Assembly (NCBI RefSeq): GCF_032854445.1
Contig: NC_088300.1
Span: 33,525,608 to 33,589,607 of the forward strand
DNA from: Liolophura sinensis
Lineage: Eukaryota > Mollusca > Polyplacophora > Chitonida > Chitonidae
Direction of reading: 5' to 3'
DNA length: 64,000 bases
Within the stretch, counting starts at the first letter, position 1; every line of letters begins with the position of its first letter. Both the position numbers and the translations under genes were made by a program. Under the pieces are notes generated by a model. It was given only the letters and a program-made list of their open reading frames with translations, was not told where the DNA came from and made no database searches. Shown piece by piece: positions 1 through 9,300 of the stretch.

Positions 1-60
1 CTGAAATTAGTATTCAAATCGTGTACCATGCTAATGTAAAAGTTGTTGATAATAAAATAT
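1..60. repeat. Duplicate of 3107-3180
   Basis: 'ttcaaatcgtgtaccatg' followed by a similar 'agttgt.gataa.aaaatat' and 'atctcag' (near 73-86) occurs at 3121-3177. The second copy is in intron 1 of gene 1. It suggests another partial duplicate of this locus at or beyond the left edge. Confidence 0.55.
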
Positions 61-870
61 ATTTTTATTACAAATATATCTCAGATGCACTTTGATTGCA
101 ACTATTCATATATCAAACGTGGCAATCTAATTTAAAACAATGAATATACAGGCCCTAGCCCCGGAAGATACCGACATGACATACTTAATTCATCCATGTA
201 ATCAAAGAATAATAAGTCTATTTCTTTTAGTCAGTCAACTATATTCGGGTGTTTGTAAAATCAGTCATACTCGATACCAAAATTGCCTTTCGTTACCAAC
301 ACGTAACAAAAGAATCTTTTCACACTGATATGTTGTTCATTTATATTATTGCAAGGAAAATTCAGGTAGAACACCATTTCTAATTTATAATGCTAAACCT
401 GGGTACAACACCAAGAACTCATTGTCTCAAATGACGTCGTAATTATTCAAGAGTGGCATGCAGGTCAGTTGGCATGGAGTATATATTTTCACGGCACATT
501 GGCAAGAATTAGTATAGTATCAGAAATTGATAATGACAACAACAAAAGGAAGAGAAAAATTGATATATTGACACTAAAACAACAGTTGTACCAAACAGTT
601 TTAGTAGGTGCTTGTTATTTCAAGGGAGGGAATGCAGGTTTTAAATTCCACTTAGTCTAAGATGGTAAGGTGCATGCATGAAGGAAACTGGACTGACCGA
701 AGAGAAGTTGTGTACAATTGCTTACCTTAATCAGTTTGTCCAGGTATTCAGAATCAAACAAATCTGGTATGTATTTATTTACTTATTTGACTGGAATTAT
801 ACGTTGGACTCAAGAATTTGTATTTTCAGAATACATTATGTAGGTGTCGAGAGCAAATTTTTATACTCAC
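61..870. other. 3' intron of gene 1, no recognised feature
   Basis: This lies downstream of exon 3 of gene 1. I searched for the PAN-like exon seen in gene 2 and did not find it. Contains AT-rich sequence and one isolated donor-like GTAAGC on the minus strand near 725. Confidence 0.5.
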
Positions 871-1097
871 CCACCATTTTTTCGCAAATAAACTTGTATT
901 CATAGCTACAGTCTGTAGTCCTCCATTTTCCATTTTTCACTGTGCCTCGAACACAAGAGGTGACGTCCATATTATTTGGTTCACCGAAATTGTCATCCCA
1001 GTTGATAAAGTTGCTAAGTAACAGCGTGCAGTCTGGCCAGGTGTACTGCTTGTTCGGTGGATCTCCGTCAAACAGTCCCATCCAAAAATAGCCTACC
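871..1097 (-). CDS. Gene 1 exon 3: C-terminal half of the CTLD
   Basis: The acceptor is CCTCCAG ending at 1098. The exon opens with VGYFWMGLFD, the conserved W-I-G-L core strand of the CTLD, then has a tryptophan-cysteine stretch (YTWPDC), EPN within NFGEPNN, GKWRTTDC and the closing FICEK. The cysteines at TSC, TDC and FIC are the conserved ones; the one in YTWPDC is extra and is shared with gene 2. The donor GTGAGT starts at 870. Confidence 0.9.
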
Positions 1098-4000
1098 CTG
1101 GAGGTTAATGCCATCTTTTATTAGCAAGGGTGGTGTGAATACGGTAATTTGTTTTATTATACCCGATATTGATTATTGGATTAATTATCAACGGCCTCAT
1201 GGTAATATCCAACTACCACGTGCGTTTATTCTACTACAGTGTTATCTCCGGTTGCGGGACCTCTGACGTCCTCTTGTTTGTAATAATAAGCAAATGGGTG
1301 ATGGCTCGCTTTGCTATCAACGTACAGAATCATCGATTAGAAGTACATGTAACAACTTATCAGAAATAGTGTCTTTTTAGGTTTTGCCTGTTTGGTATAG
1401 GAAAACATATGGTGCATTCTTTGGGGCGGGATATGATGAATTATCGTCTTGATTGAACATTGCCCCTCTCCAGGTGACAATTACTTATTTACTATCACAC
1501 ATTCTACACTATCTGTTTAAATTAAATGTACAACATTTTAAAAGGAATAAACCCGATGTAAGTAAATTAAAAAATATGGGTCTTGAAAGATACTTTCCTT
1601 CAAAGCTCTAGTCATTTATCATGTATTCTTAGGGTATTTATTTATTTATTTATTTATTTATTTGATTGGTGTTTTACGCCGTACTTAAGAATATTTCACT
1701 TATACGACGGCGGCCGGCATTGTGGTGGGAGGCAGAGCCCGGGGAAAACCCATCCGCAGGTTTCTGACAGGCCTTCCCACATATGGCCGGAGAGGAAGTA
1801 AACTCACAGCGACCGCATTGATGAGAGGTTCCTGTATATAGTCTAGTAGGGTTATACCAGGTGTATTACTGATTTTTTCACACTCAGTTGCCAAATACCT
1901 TAGTACTGACTGCCATCCATCGGACTAAAAGTACAACACAAAGATCGAACGAAGTTGCACATTATTTGCATGCATTGCTAAGGTCGAAAATATGGTCGGC
2001 ACTATATCATTCAACTATTAAGCCAATAGTGAACTTTCGAGTTTCGAGTTTCGAGGAATTCTTTTATGGCTAAAGGGGAACAAAATCTTACTGTGACAGG
2101 TGACCGGTCAAAATTGTTAGGTAACTATTTATGTAAGATTAGGACGTCTGAAAAAAGTGAAAACGTATTTAGAGCAGACGAACGATGGAGAAAAATGAAG
2201 AGCTGAACGTTGGAGAACTTGGAAAATTCCTAAAGTAAAGGGGTGACATTTATACATCTGGAAAATTGATACTGGTAAATTAATGTCAACACACGTTGCC
2301 TAACATTTTAACAATGCACGCGATGCAGCAGGATTGTTTTTTTATCTTTAACGACAAATGAGCCCAGATTCAAAACTATGTTCATCCTTCACAACGGATA
2401 TGTCAACAGATTCAACAGATTGTGAACAGATAGCTGTATTCTATTTACGTGATTTAACAAACATACCACTTATCTTTCCAGAAATTTGGCATGAAATAGT
2501 TGAGAGCTGTGGATTTTTCCCTACTGTCGACTTTGACCAATCGGCCCCCATTGCTCTTGCAAACATTGGTAGCCGTATTCCACGAAGCCTCTGTGTTATG
2601 ATATGTCAGTTCGAACTTCATTGACAATCCTTTAGCCACTGTAAGAGAGAAGCACATTGAATGACGATAAGTTGATTTATTTGATTAGTGTTTTACACCG
2701 TACTCAAGAATATTTGACTTATTCGACAAAATTATCTTGACCACAGGGCTCAAATGGAAGTGGAAATTCACACCGCCTGATGAGGTGTCTTATCTTGCGC
2801 AAAGCCCACTAGGGTTCATGTTGAACTGACTATTTCTGTCTTATAAATGATGCGTAATATATTATCGGTCTGGTCCCAAATTTGTGCGTCGAAACAGACA
2901 TTCGTATACCAATCCTCAATCAATAAGGACGTTTCGGGTCAATGATCATGTTCCCAAAGGGTCAATTCCCAATGCGACGTTTGACACAAATTACCAAAGA
3001 ACTAAGAAAGTTTATAAAGTACGAAAATAGGACGGAATCATACAAAGAGAAGCGGTCAACAGATTTTAATGATGTAGGAATGACGCAAAGTATGTTGTAG
3101 GCGACTGAGTGAAATTAATGTTCAAATCGTGTACCATGCCTGAATATCAGTTGTCGATAACAAAATATGTATCTCAGCTGCTCTCAAACAACAGGAATGA
3201 CAGGAAGATATAACACATACAGCTTGGACCCGAACTGTTTAGGCTTATGGAAGGTTTATCGCTAATTTAAACGCTCATAGAACAAAACGAATCGTCCACA
3301 CTTATCATTGAAAACCACATTTTTCTCTTGTGCGAAGCCGTAAAAATGACATGGTGAAAATACAAATTTTTGGAAGAGGAAAAAATTACATGGCGAAAAA
3401 GAAATTTTTTTTTCTGTGCTCACACAGGCGGACAAAACGAATAGAAATGCTTGTGGCTGCTAAGACCTGGAGGCAAAATGCCACGTGGCCTTATGTAAAG
3501 CTCCACTTAAGTCCTAAGAGAAATCAGGCGGAAATAGGAAAATGATATGAAGGATACCCTATGGAACAGGGTCCAGTTTCACAAAGGTCTTACATGTACG
3601 ATAATCGCACATATAGGACAATGGTACGGTAACAATGACGTACAAAGTATCGTATGACAAATGTACGATAAACAAATGTCGTACGCCGCTTTGTGAAACT
3701 GGACTCAGAACTTCCGTCAAATTTCCCTGATGCGTCGTGATAATATTCCTTATGTGACGATGAATCAGGAAGACATGACATTGAGTAAGACATTTATCCT
3801 AAAATGACGTTTTGTGTGTTTGAAAGTAAGACGTTATATAACGCTAAACTTCAGCCATGGGTGAGGTCAGGTTTCCCTGCATAACGTCACACCGGGCAAA
3901 ATTGGAAACGACAGAAAACTTTTGTTTCCATATTTTCCCCTGAATCTGAGATTTTTTTTACAGTTTATGAAAGCAATTCACATTATCCCTTATCATTTTA

Positions 4001-4189
4001 CTCTGCTTTCAAGTCACACAAGTTTTTATACTGGAGTAGCTTTTTAACTGATTGTCCATGACACATCACTAAAGCATCGAACTTTGACGCTCATCTTGTC
4101 AAAGAATGCGAAGTCTTCAATAATAGCAATACCTTACCTGTTCCAGAGATAAGAAAGAAGAATGCGCACAAATGCCCGGAAACCGCCAT
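871..4189 (-). CDS. Gene 1: secreted or membrane C-type lectin, 3 exons seen, 3' part outside window
   Basis: Three exons on the minus strand, 4189-4138, 2638-2467 and 1097-871, splice in frame into about 150 residues: a signal peptide followed by one complete C-type lectin domain (CTLD). CTLDs bind sugars or proteins outside the cell, often with calcium. Phases run 1, 2, 1, exactly as in the first three exons of gene 2. The lectin part has five cysteines, an EPN tripeptide (the mannose-type calcium-site motif) and a W-R-T-T-D-C stretch where classical domains have WND. The last exon ends at a good donor (GTGAGT, 870-865) in phase 1, so the protein continues; by analogy with gene 2 a PAN-like domain, stalk and membrane helix may lie to the left of the window, but that is inference. 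The gene is transcribed away from gene 2 and is its paralogue. Confidence 0.85.
1098..2466 (-). other. Gene 1 intron 2
   Basis: GT-AG intron (donor 2466, acceptor ending 1098). Contains a minus-strand SINE (1635-1834) and the block duplicated at the right edge of the window (2030-2360). Confidence 0.8.
1635..1834 (-). mobile_element. SINE-A copy
   Basis: Begins (plus strand) with a TTTA repeat, then 'gattggtgttttacgccgta' and the tail-body sequence common to the family; the tRNA-like head is worn. The adjacent sequences 'tagggtatt' and 'tagggttat' may be a target duplication. Confidence 0.8.
2467..2638 (-). CDS. Gene 1 exon 2: N-terminal half of the CTLD
   Basis: The acceptor TTCTCTCTTACAG lies directly before 2638 and the donor GTATGT starts at 2466. 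The exon encodes the first strand and helix of a CTLD, including SWNTATNVCKSNGGRLVKVD, the usual A-x-x-x-C...G-x-L-V pattern that starts the fold. It ends in phase 2 and the next exon completes a tryptophan codon. A SINE fragment (2672-2728) sits only about 30 bases upstream of the acceptor. Confidence 0.88.
2672..2728 (-). mobile_element. SINE-A tail fragment
   Basis: 'ttgattagtgttttacaccg' and the following 'tactcaagaatattt..cttat' match the 3' end of the family. Confidence 0.7.
3571..3704. mobile_element. Palindromic MITE-like element
   Basis: Terminal inverted repeats 'gtccagtttcacaaag' at 3571-3586 and its reverse complement at 3689-3704, with further inverted pairing inside ('tgtacgat'). 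No coding capacity. It lies in gene 1 intron 1. Confidence 0.8.
4138..4189 (-). CDS. Gene 1 exon 1: signal peptide
   Basis: The ATG at 4189 begins MAVSGHLCAFFFLISGT, a hydrophobic stretch typical of a secretory signal peptide. The exon ends in phase 1 at CAG followed by GTAAGG (donor at 4137). It joins exon 2 to give a valine codon and stays open. Gene 2 exon 1 is 55 nt against 52 nt here, with the same phase. I saw no strong TATA box just upstream (to the right). Confidence 0.8.
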
Positions 4190-4615
4190 TTTGTAAATTT
4201 AGACGTTAATCTCGCTCTTTCATTAGAAGAAATGATGACAATGAAGGAGAATTTCCTGTTATATTCCTTTCGCCCTAAAGGGCAGATAGTTCTCTAGGTA
4301 TCTCTCAGGGTATCTCTGAGGGATACGTCTATGAACGACTAGCTGCACCATTCGCTCATTTCTGCTATTGTTGTTATAGCATTGCGTGTGACACTTTGTC
4401 AATACACATAAGCGTTGTCATCAATATTGATGTTGCATAAAGACACTGCTTAATTTGGTTAATTGTGCTGATGCTAAATGTTATCGGTACCTCACGGTTG
4501 GTAGACTTGTCACATATCGTCCAGAAGTGTATCAATGGATTACTGATGATTAGCACGTCAGAAAGTTTGTTAGTAACTTGTCAAGCTTACTTGAAAATTA
4601 TTGCCCTCGTGTACA

Positions 4616-4665
4616 TTTATTTCATTTCTTTAGTTGACTGGTGTTTTACGCTATACTGAAGAATC
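4616..4665 (-). mobile_element. SINE-A tail fragment
   Basis: 'gactggtgttttacgctata' followed by 'ctgaagaat' matches the 3' end of the family, with decay. Confidence 0.55.
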
Positions 4666-4917
4666 CCTCGTGCACATGTACCTGAAGTATCTTGATTATG
4701 ACATTTAACAACAATCAAATAAATATTGATGTAAATATATAAATAAATGTAAAAAATATATACAAATATACAACATGTACAAAATGTAAACAAGCTCAAC
4801 AAATACCATTTACATTATGCCACCAGCGCAGGGTGGTGATTAGGTGCAACTAATGGCGTATGTATTATTAATTAGATCTATAATGGAGGAAAATGTCGAA
4901 TGTCACGAACTAATCTG

Positions 4918-5340
4918 ATGAAATATCTCTGAGATAGGTTATTCATTCCTAATCATTGAAGTGTCTGTGATATAAGCTGTTCATCCAAAATTGCAAAGGT
5001 ATCTGTGATATAGGCTATTCATTCCACTTTGCTGAGGTATCTGTGATACAGGCTGTTTAGTTCAAATGTCTCAACTGTCTGAGATATAGGCTGTTTATTC
5101 CAATTTAGTGAAGTATTTGTGAGACGGGCTATTCATTTCAAATTGCTGAGGTATCTGTGATACAGACTATTCATCCCACATTGCTGAGGTATCTGTGATA
5201 CAGGCTGTTCAGTTCAAATGTCTCAACTGGCTGTGATATAGGCTGTTTATTCCAATTTGGTGAAGTATTTGTGAGACGGGCTATTCATTTCAAATTGCTG
5301 AGGTATCTGTGATATAGGCTGTTTATATAAAATTGCAGAA
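4918..5340. repeat. Minisatellite, about 38-nt unit, with 152-nt higher-order period
   Basis: About eleven diverged units of the form 'gaggtatctgtgatataggc' plus 'tgttcattccaaattgct'. A block of four units repeats almost unchanged: 'gctgaggtatctgtgatac' at 5031 recurs at 5183, and 'aattgctgaggtatctgtg' near 5141 recurs 152 bases later. So single units duplicated first and a four-unit block later. Confidence 0.88.
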
Positions 5341-5803
5341 GTGTGTTTTTTCTATACATTACATACAAAGTAAATACTTTTGTGACCATGAACTGCATTG
5401 ACAAGGGACCCTTTTTTTGGTCTAGGTAAAGTGATAGAGGACAAATGGTACATGAACAAAATAAATAGAATAAATTTCATCATTATTTAATGTCAAATAT
5501 AAAGGTGGAGTGTGGTATTCGTGTGTGATTAGAAGGTACCTTGGGTTGGTTTTGATCTAAGATGAGTGGAAACAATCTATCTATCGCTAAATGGTTTATA
5601 AAATATTCCTGGTAAACCATAACATGATCACTAGTTCCTAATAACACCAACCATGATGTTTTAGCAACCACCCCTACCCCTTCCCCCAAAGAGCTCAAAA
5701 ATTTATTTTAAGTTTTCGCTGATAACCACAAACAAGTTTTGTAATGCATGGGCATTTTAATCAATTAGATATTAGCCACCTCATAAAATAGGCCCATCCT
5801 CAC

Positions 5804-5989
5804 CTTCTCCTCTTTCCTCTCGAGGGATATGCCTCACACTCCTGACACCCAAGCCGACCCCAATACCTCAGCGGGTCTTTTAAACATTTCGGAGTCACAT
5901 ACATGTCACAATGGTCATGACTTTGTTCTCCTTCAGTCACAGCCGATGGTGGAGACTGAAGGACGTTCCCCACGAGACCATTATTTGTC
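5804..5989 (-). CDS. Candidate orphan coding exon, Cys-rich and basic, unrecognised
   Basis: On the minus strand, an acceptor (CTCCATTTGTTCAG, ending at 5990) and a good donor (AGAAG|GTGAGG, GT at 5803-5802) flank an open 186-nt stretch, phase 2 to phase 2. It encodes 62 residues including DHCDMYVTPKC, RYWGRLGCQECEAYPS and a basic end (RGKRRR). It is more GC-rich than its surroundings. It lies 1.6 kb upstream of gene 1 on the same strand, inside the region between the two lectin genes. It could be an exon of a gene extending to the right across gene 2, an alternative 5' exon, a pseudogene piece, or chance. I do not recognise the family. Confidence 0.35.
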
Positions 5990-6174
5990 CTGAACAAATG
6001 GAGATCTTATCCACCATCAGGTCAACTCGGCCAAATGAGATTATTCTTATTCATTCCCATGATGCTTAAAATACCGGTTGTAGATAAATTGAGGAGACAA
6101 TAAAAAACCTAACGGCTGATGATTAATATATGTTTAATGCCGGTGAGATCAGGGAGCTGTTATTTTAACCTGGC

Positions 6175-6184
6175 TATATATAAA
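6175..6184 (+). promoter_or_regulatory. TATA box of gene 2
   Basis: TATATATAAA in a GGC...GTG context, 138 bases before the ATG. It would place transcription start near 6205-6215. At least one upstream ATG (6253) lies in the resulting leader. Confidence 0.5.
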
Positions 6185-6321
6185 GTGAGGGACAAGGGCA
6201 AATAGTTGTTCTCACTCTGGATTAGTACTGGAACTAACATATTGTCAGGTAGATGTCGATATATGATAGCCAGTATAGGTGTCATACGAGTCCATTATAG
6301 GCGTACTCAACGAAGTTGACG

Positions 6322-6376
6322 ATGGACAAAGATATAATCAAGCCACTTTTAGTTGTCCTCATCATTCTCCAAGCTG
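6322..6376 (+). CDS. Gene 2 exon 1: signal peptide
   Basis: The ATG at 6322 begins MDKDIIKPLLVVLIILQA, a charged start followed by a hydrophobic core, then a phase-1 donor GTAAGA at 6377. It is the start used because it alone gives a signal peptide spliced in frame to the lectin exon, and its layout matches gene 1 exon 1. Confidence 0.85.
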
Positions 6377-9300
6377 GTAAGAACATTTGTTTAGTTAGTT
6401 AGTTTCCATCCTCCGTTATTTCTTTTGGCACAAATTACTGCAGATTAATGCTTATTCCAGATGGAAACTTTCTGATTGTCAGACGTAGGGTAAAGACCTT
6501 TCAATTGTTCTACTCCCAGTTGACGAAATTTGCCAATGATTTCTAACTCACAACGACCACAATAGTGAGAAGTTCCTGAATCATTCTTCTGTACAAACAC
6601 GCTAATCATTCGATCAAGGAGGACTCTAATTATGCTTAAGTGAAAGTTTTTTTTTTTTATCAAGTGAAAGTCATTTTATTTTCGACTTTTACCTGCAACG
6701 ATTTTCAATGTTGTTCACATGTCATGATGTCATACCACTGAACATGACAGCATTATATTACAGTTGTGGGGCCTGCCGACGTCCCTGCCGAGGTAGTTAG
6801 CGTGTCCAGGATGAGCCAATGATCCAGCTTGACGTCCTCTGCGGCCGTAATTTAGAAGGTCTGCCAGCAGTTTGTAGACGGTCGTGGGTTTTCCCCGGGC
6901 TCTGCCCGATTTTCTCACACTATAATGCTGATCGCTGTCGTGCAAGTGAAATATTCTTGAGAACGGTGTAAAACATCAGTAAAATAAATAAATAATACTA
7001 AAATCGACCGCTACCCCGAAAAATATAAACACAAGAGACGAACCACTTTATGGCATTATCATGGTGACAATTCCAGTTTTTCCCATACTGTTTCCCTGCA
7101 GGTCTTGCTTCCTTGGCCATTACATCTGTAAAGACAGTGTTCACTCTGTACACCACACCTGCTACTTGGAATACCGCCAAGAACGTATGCTGGAGAAATG
7201 GAGGGCGATTAGTGTCTGTACATAAATCCACTGTGACCAGTGTACTGAAAGATTTTGCAAACAACGAGTGGGGCAGCCGGTGAGAACTTTTGTAACTTTT
7301 TTCTCTGTCCATTTTAGAGCTTATAACCTATCAACGACGCCAACGGCGGATGTCTTGTGGATGTCAACAAGGTACATTTGCTCAGGAACATCAGCAAAGA
7401 ACCTTCACGTGTTTCTTACGTGGTAATATACGTGATGTAAAACGACATTCATAACCAAATATCACAAAAAGTATAAATGTTTAATCCAAAGCTAGTTTAC
7501 CTGATTGATCAAAGCAATTTCCCCCTTTCAGACAGCAAAATTTTGTGATATTAAAAATTAAATTTCAAAATAAAAACATGCAAATTTTTTGTCCGATCAT
7601 ATCCCAACGATAATCATTTCGACTGAAACTTTTACTGTGGCCATGATAATATAAGTCCAGTTATCAGATGAACATCATATATACACAAGCAAAGAAACTG
7701 GTAGTTCTGCTACTCTCAGTAGCAGCAGAATGATGGTGAAAATTGGATGTGACCTCAAGCACGATCAACAAGATGACCATACTCGCAAAGACATTTATAT
7801 TTGATTTCGAACAGATTGCCCCTCCGCCCCACATCGAACAAAATAGAAACCGATTTGCAGGCATAGTTTTGGGGGTGTTCCAAGGAAAGGTGCTTTAACT
7901 TTGAATGGTGCTTGGATTTACTATAACGATTTATATGCATTCCTCAGGCAATTTAATTTTTAAACCAAATATTTTGTTACCACAGATGAGAAGAGTGCTG
8001 ATAATTTCTGTCGAATTGCTCGCACTTTGTTCCACACTTCATAACAGTATCCGAAATTACGTGATGAAATATCTGATCTAGTAACTCAGATGTATTTGTC
8101 GATTATCATTGGCTATGTTTTTCATATAAAATAAGGAGAAAGAATTTGACATCTTTATCTCACACATTTGTTCATCTTCCTGGGATTCCGTACGATCAAA
8201 ACGAACATTTTGAATCAAATTTGATTTCTTGATAACCTGTAAGCTTTAAGAAAATTCTTTTTCTAATCAATCAATAGGTAAATAGAGAAACATTACTTTC
8301 AGAGATAACCCTTATTGGATCGGGTTATTTCAACAGTCAGGGGAGAGCACCCCTAACACCTGGTCGGGTCAGTGTGAGGTAACCACGGAATACGCGAACT
8401 GGCTGGTTGGGTATGCTGATACAGACGACAGTGGCTCCTGTACTTCCGCAGATTTCAACACTGCGAAGTGGTCAAAGGAAGCTTGTGATGAAAAACTGAA
8501 CTTTGTTTGTGAATCTTGGGAAGGTAAATAGTTTCTGAATACTGTCAATGAAATTCATGGTTTTGGTTCGAATGTACAAGGGACGGTTAAGTCGCAGTTT
8601 TGACCGATCATTGATAAGGTTATTTTTCAGAGGAAAGAAAATTAGATGTCTGAGACAAGAGTTGCTTAGAGTTCAAACCGGGTCATCTTTATGTGAGTTT
8701 TTTGAGTGACCACAGCAATGCTGTTCACTGCATTGTACCTTAGCTATTGATATTCTGTGTCATCATGGCGGTCATGCATTCCGCACTGTTGACTCCTATT
8801 TTGTATTTTCGCAAGTAAATGAATTATACAAAAATGACATATGTAACTAGACCAGATTGGCGGAAAATGAACACTGGACCACATTCAGCTGGCTATACCG
8901 TCTATAATAAGACTATATTGACACTTTGTTCAGTACATGTGCACTCGTATGTTATGTGTTTAAAAATTATGGAAAAGAAAGATGCAGAAAATATTTTTTC
9001 GACCTATTTTATGAATCAGCCATCGACGAAATTCCAATCTTACCGCTTTACGTCCATCGTGGGACAATTTCCTGAAAGGAGAAGAAAACTTTAAAAAATG
9101 ACACTATAGGCTGAAAAGAGCACATTTTTTTCCATCTGGTGGTGCCTTCTGCATAATTTTGCGATTATTCCTCGCCATACACATAAACCCTGAAAACGGC
9201 AAAGCTGGCATAAATCGCTGGGTCCATCGCGTCCTCCATCTTTAACACCTTGTAATTTATGCTGGGGGTGTGTTGCCTCTCAGTCAATGAGTGTCGTTTA

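Larger units (their letters stand above)
2639..4137 (-). other. Gene 1 intron 1
   Basis: GT-AG intron. Contains a SINE tail (2672-2728), the copy of the left-edge sequence (3107-3180) and a palindromic small element (3571-3704). Confidence 0.8.
4190..6321. other. Region between the divergent lectin genes
   Basis: 2.1 kb that must contain both promoters. It holds a SINE fragment, an AT-rich stretch (4680-4800), the 38-nt minisatellite (4918-5340), the candidate orphan exon (5804-5989) and the gene 2 TATA box. Confidence 0.8.

Noticed and set aside
690-767. Possible gene 1 microexon on the minus strand (LFDSEYLDKLIK before a GTAAGC donor)
   Set aside because: The phase would fit, but the acceptor has no pyrimidine tract, the peptide matches nothing in gene 2, and it is only about 40 bases.
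4918-5340. CRISPR array
   Set aside because: Direct tandem repeats without unique spacers, in an animal genome.
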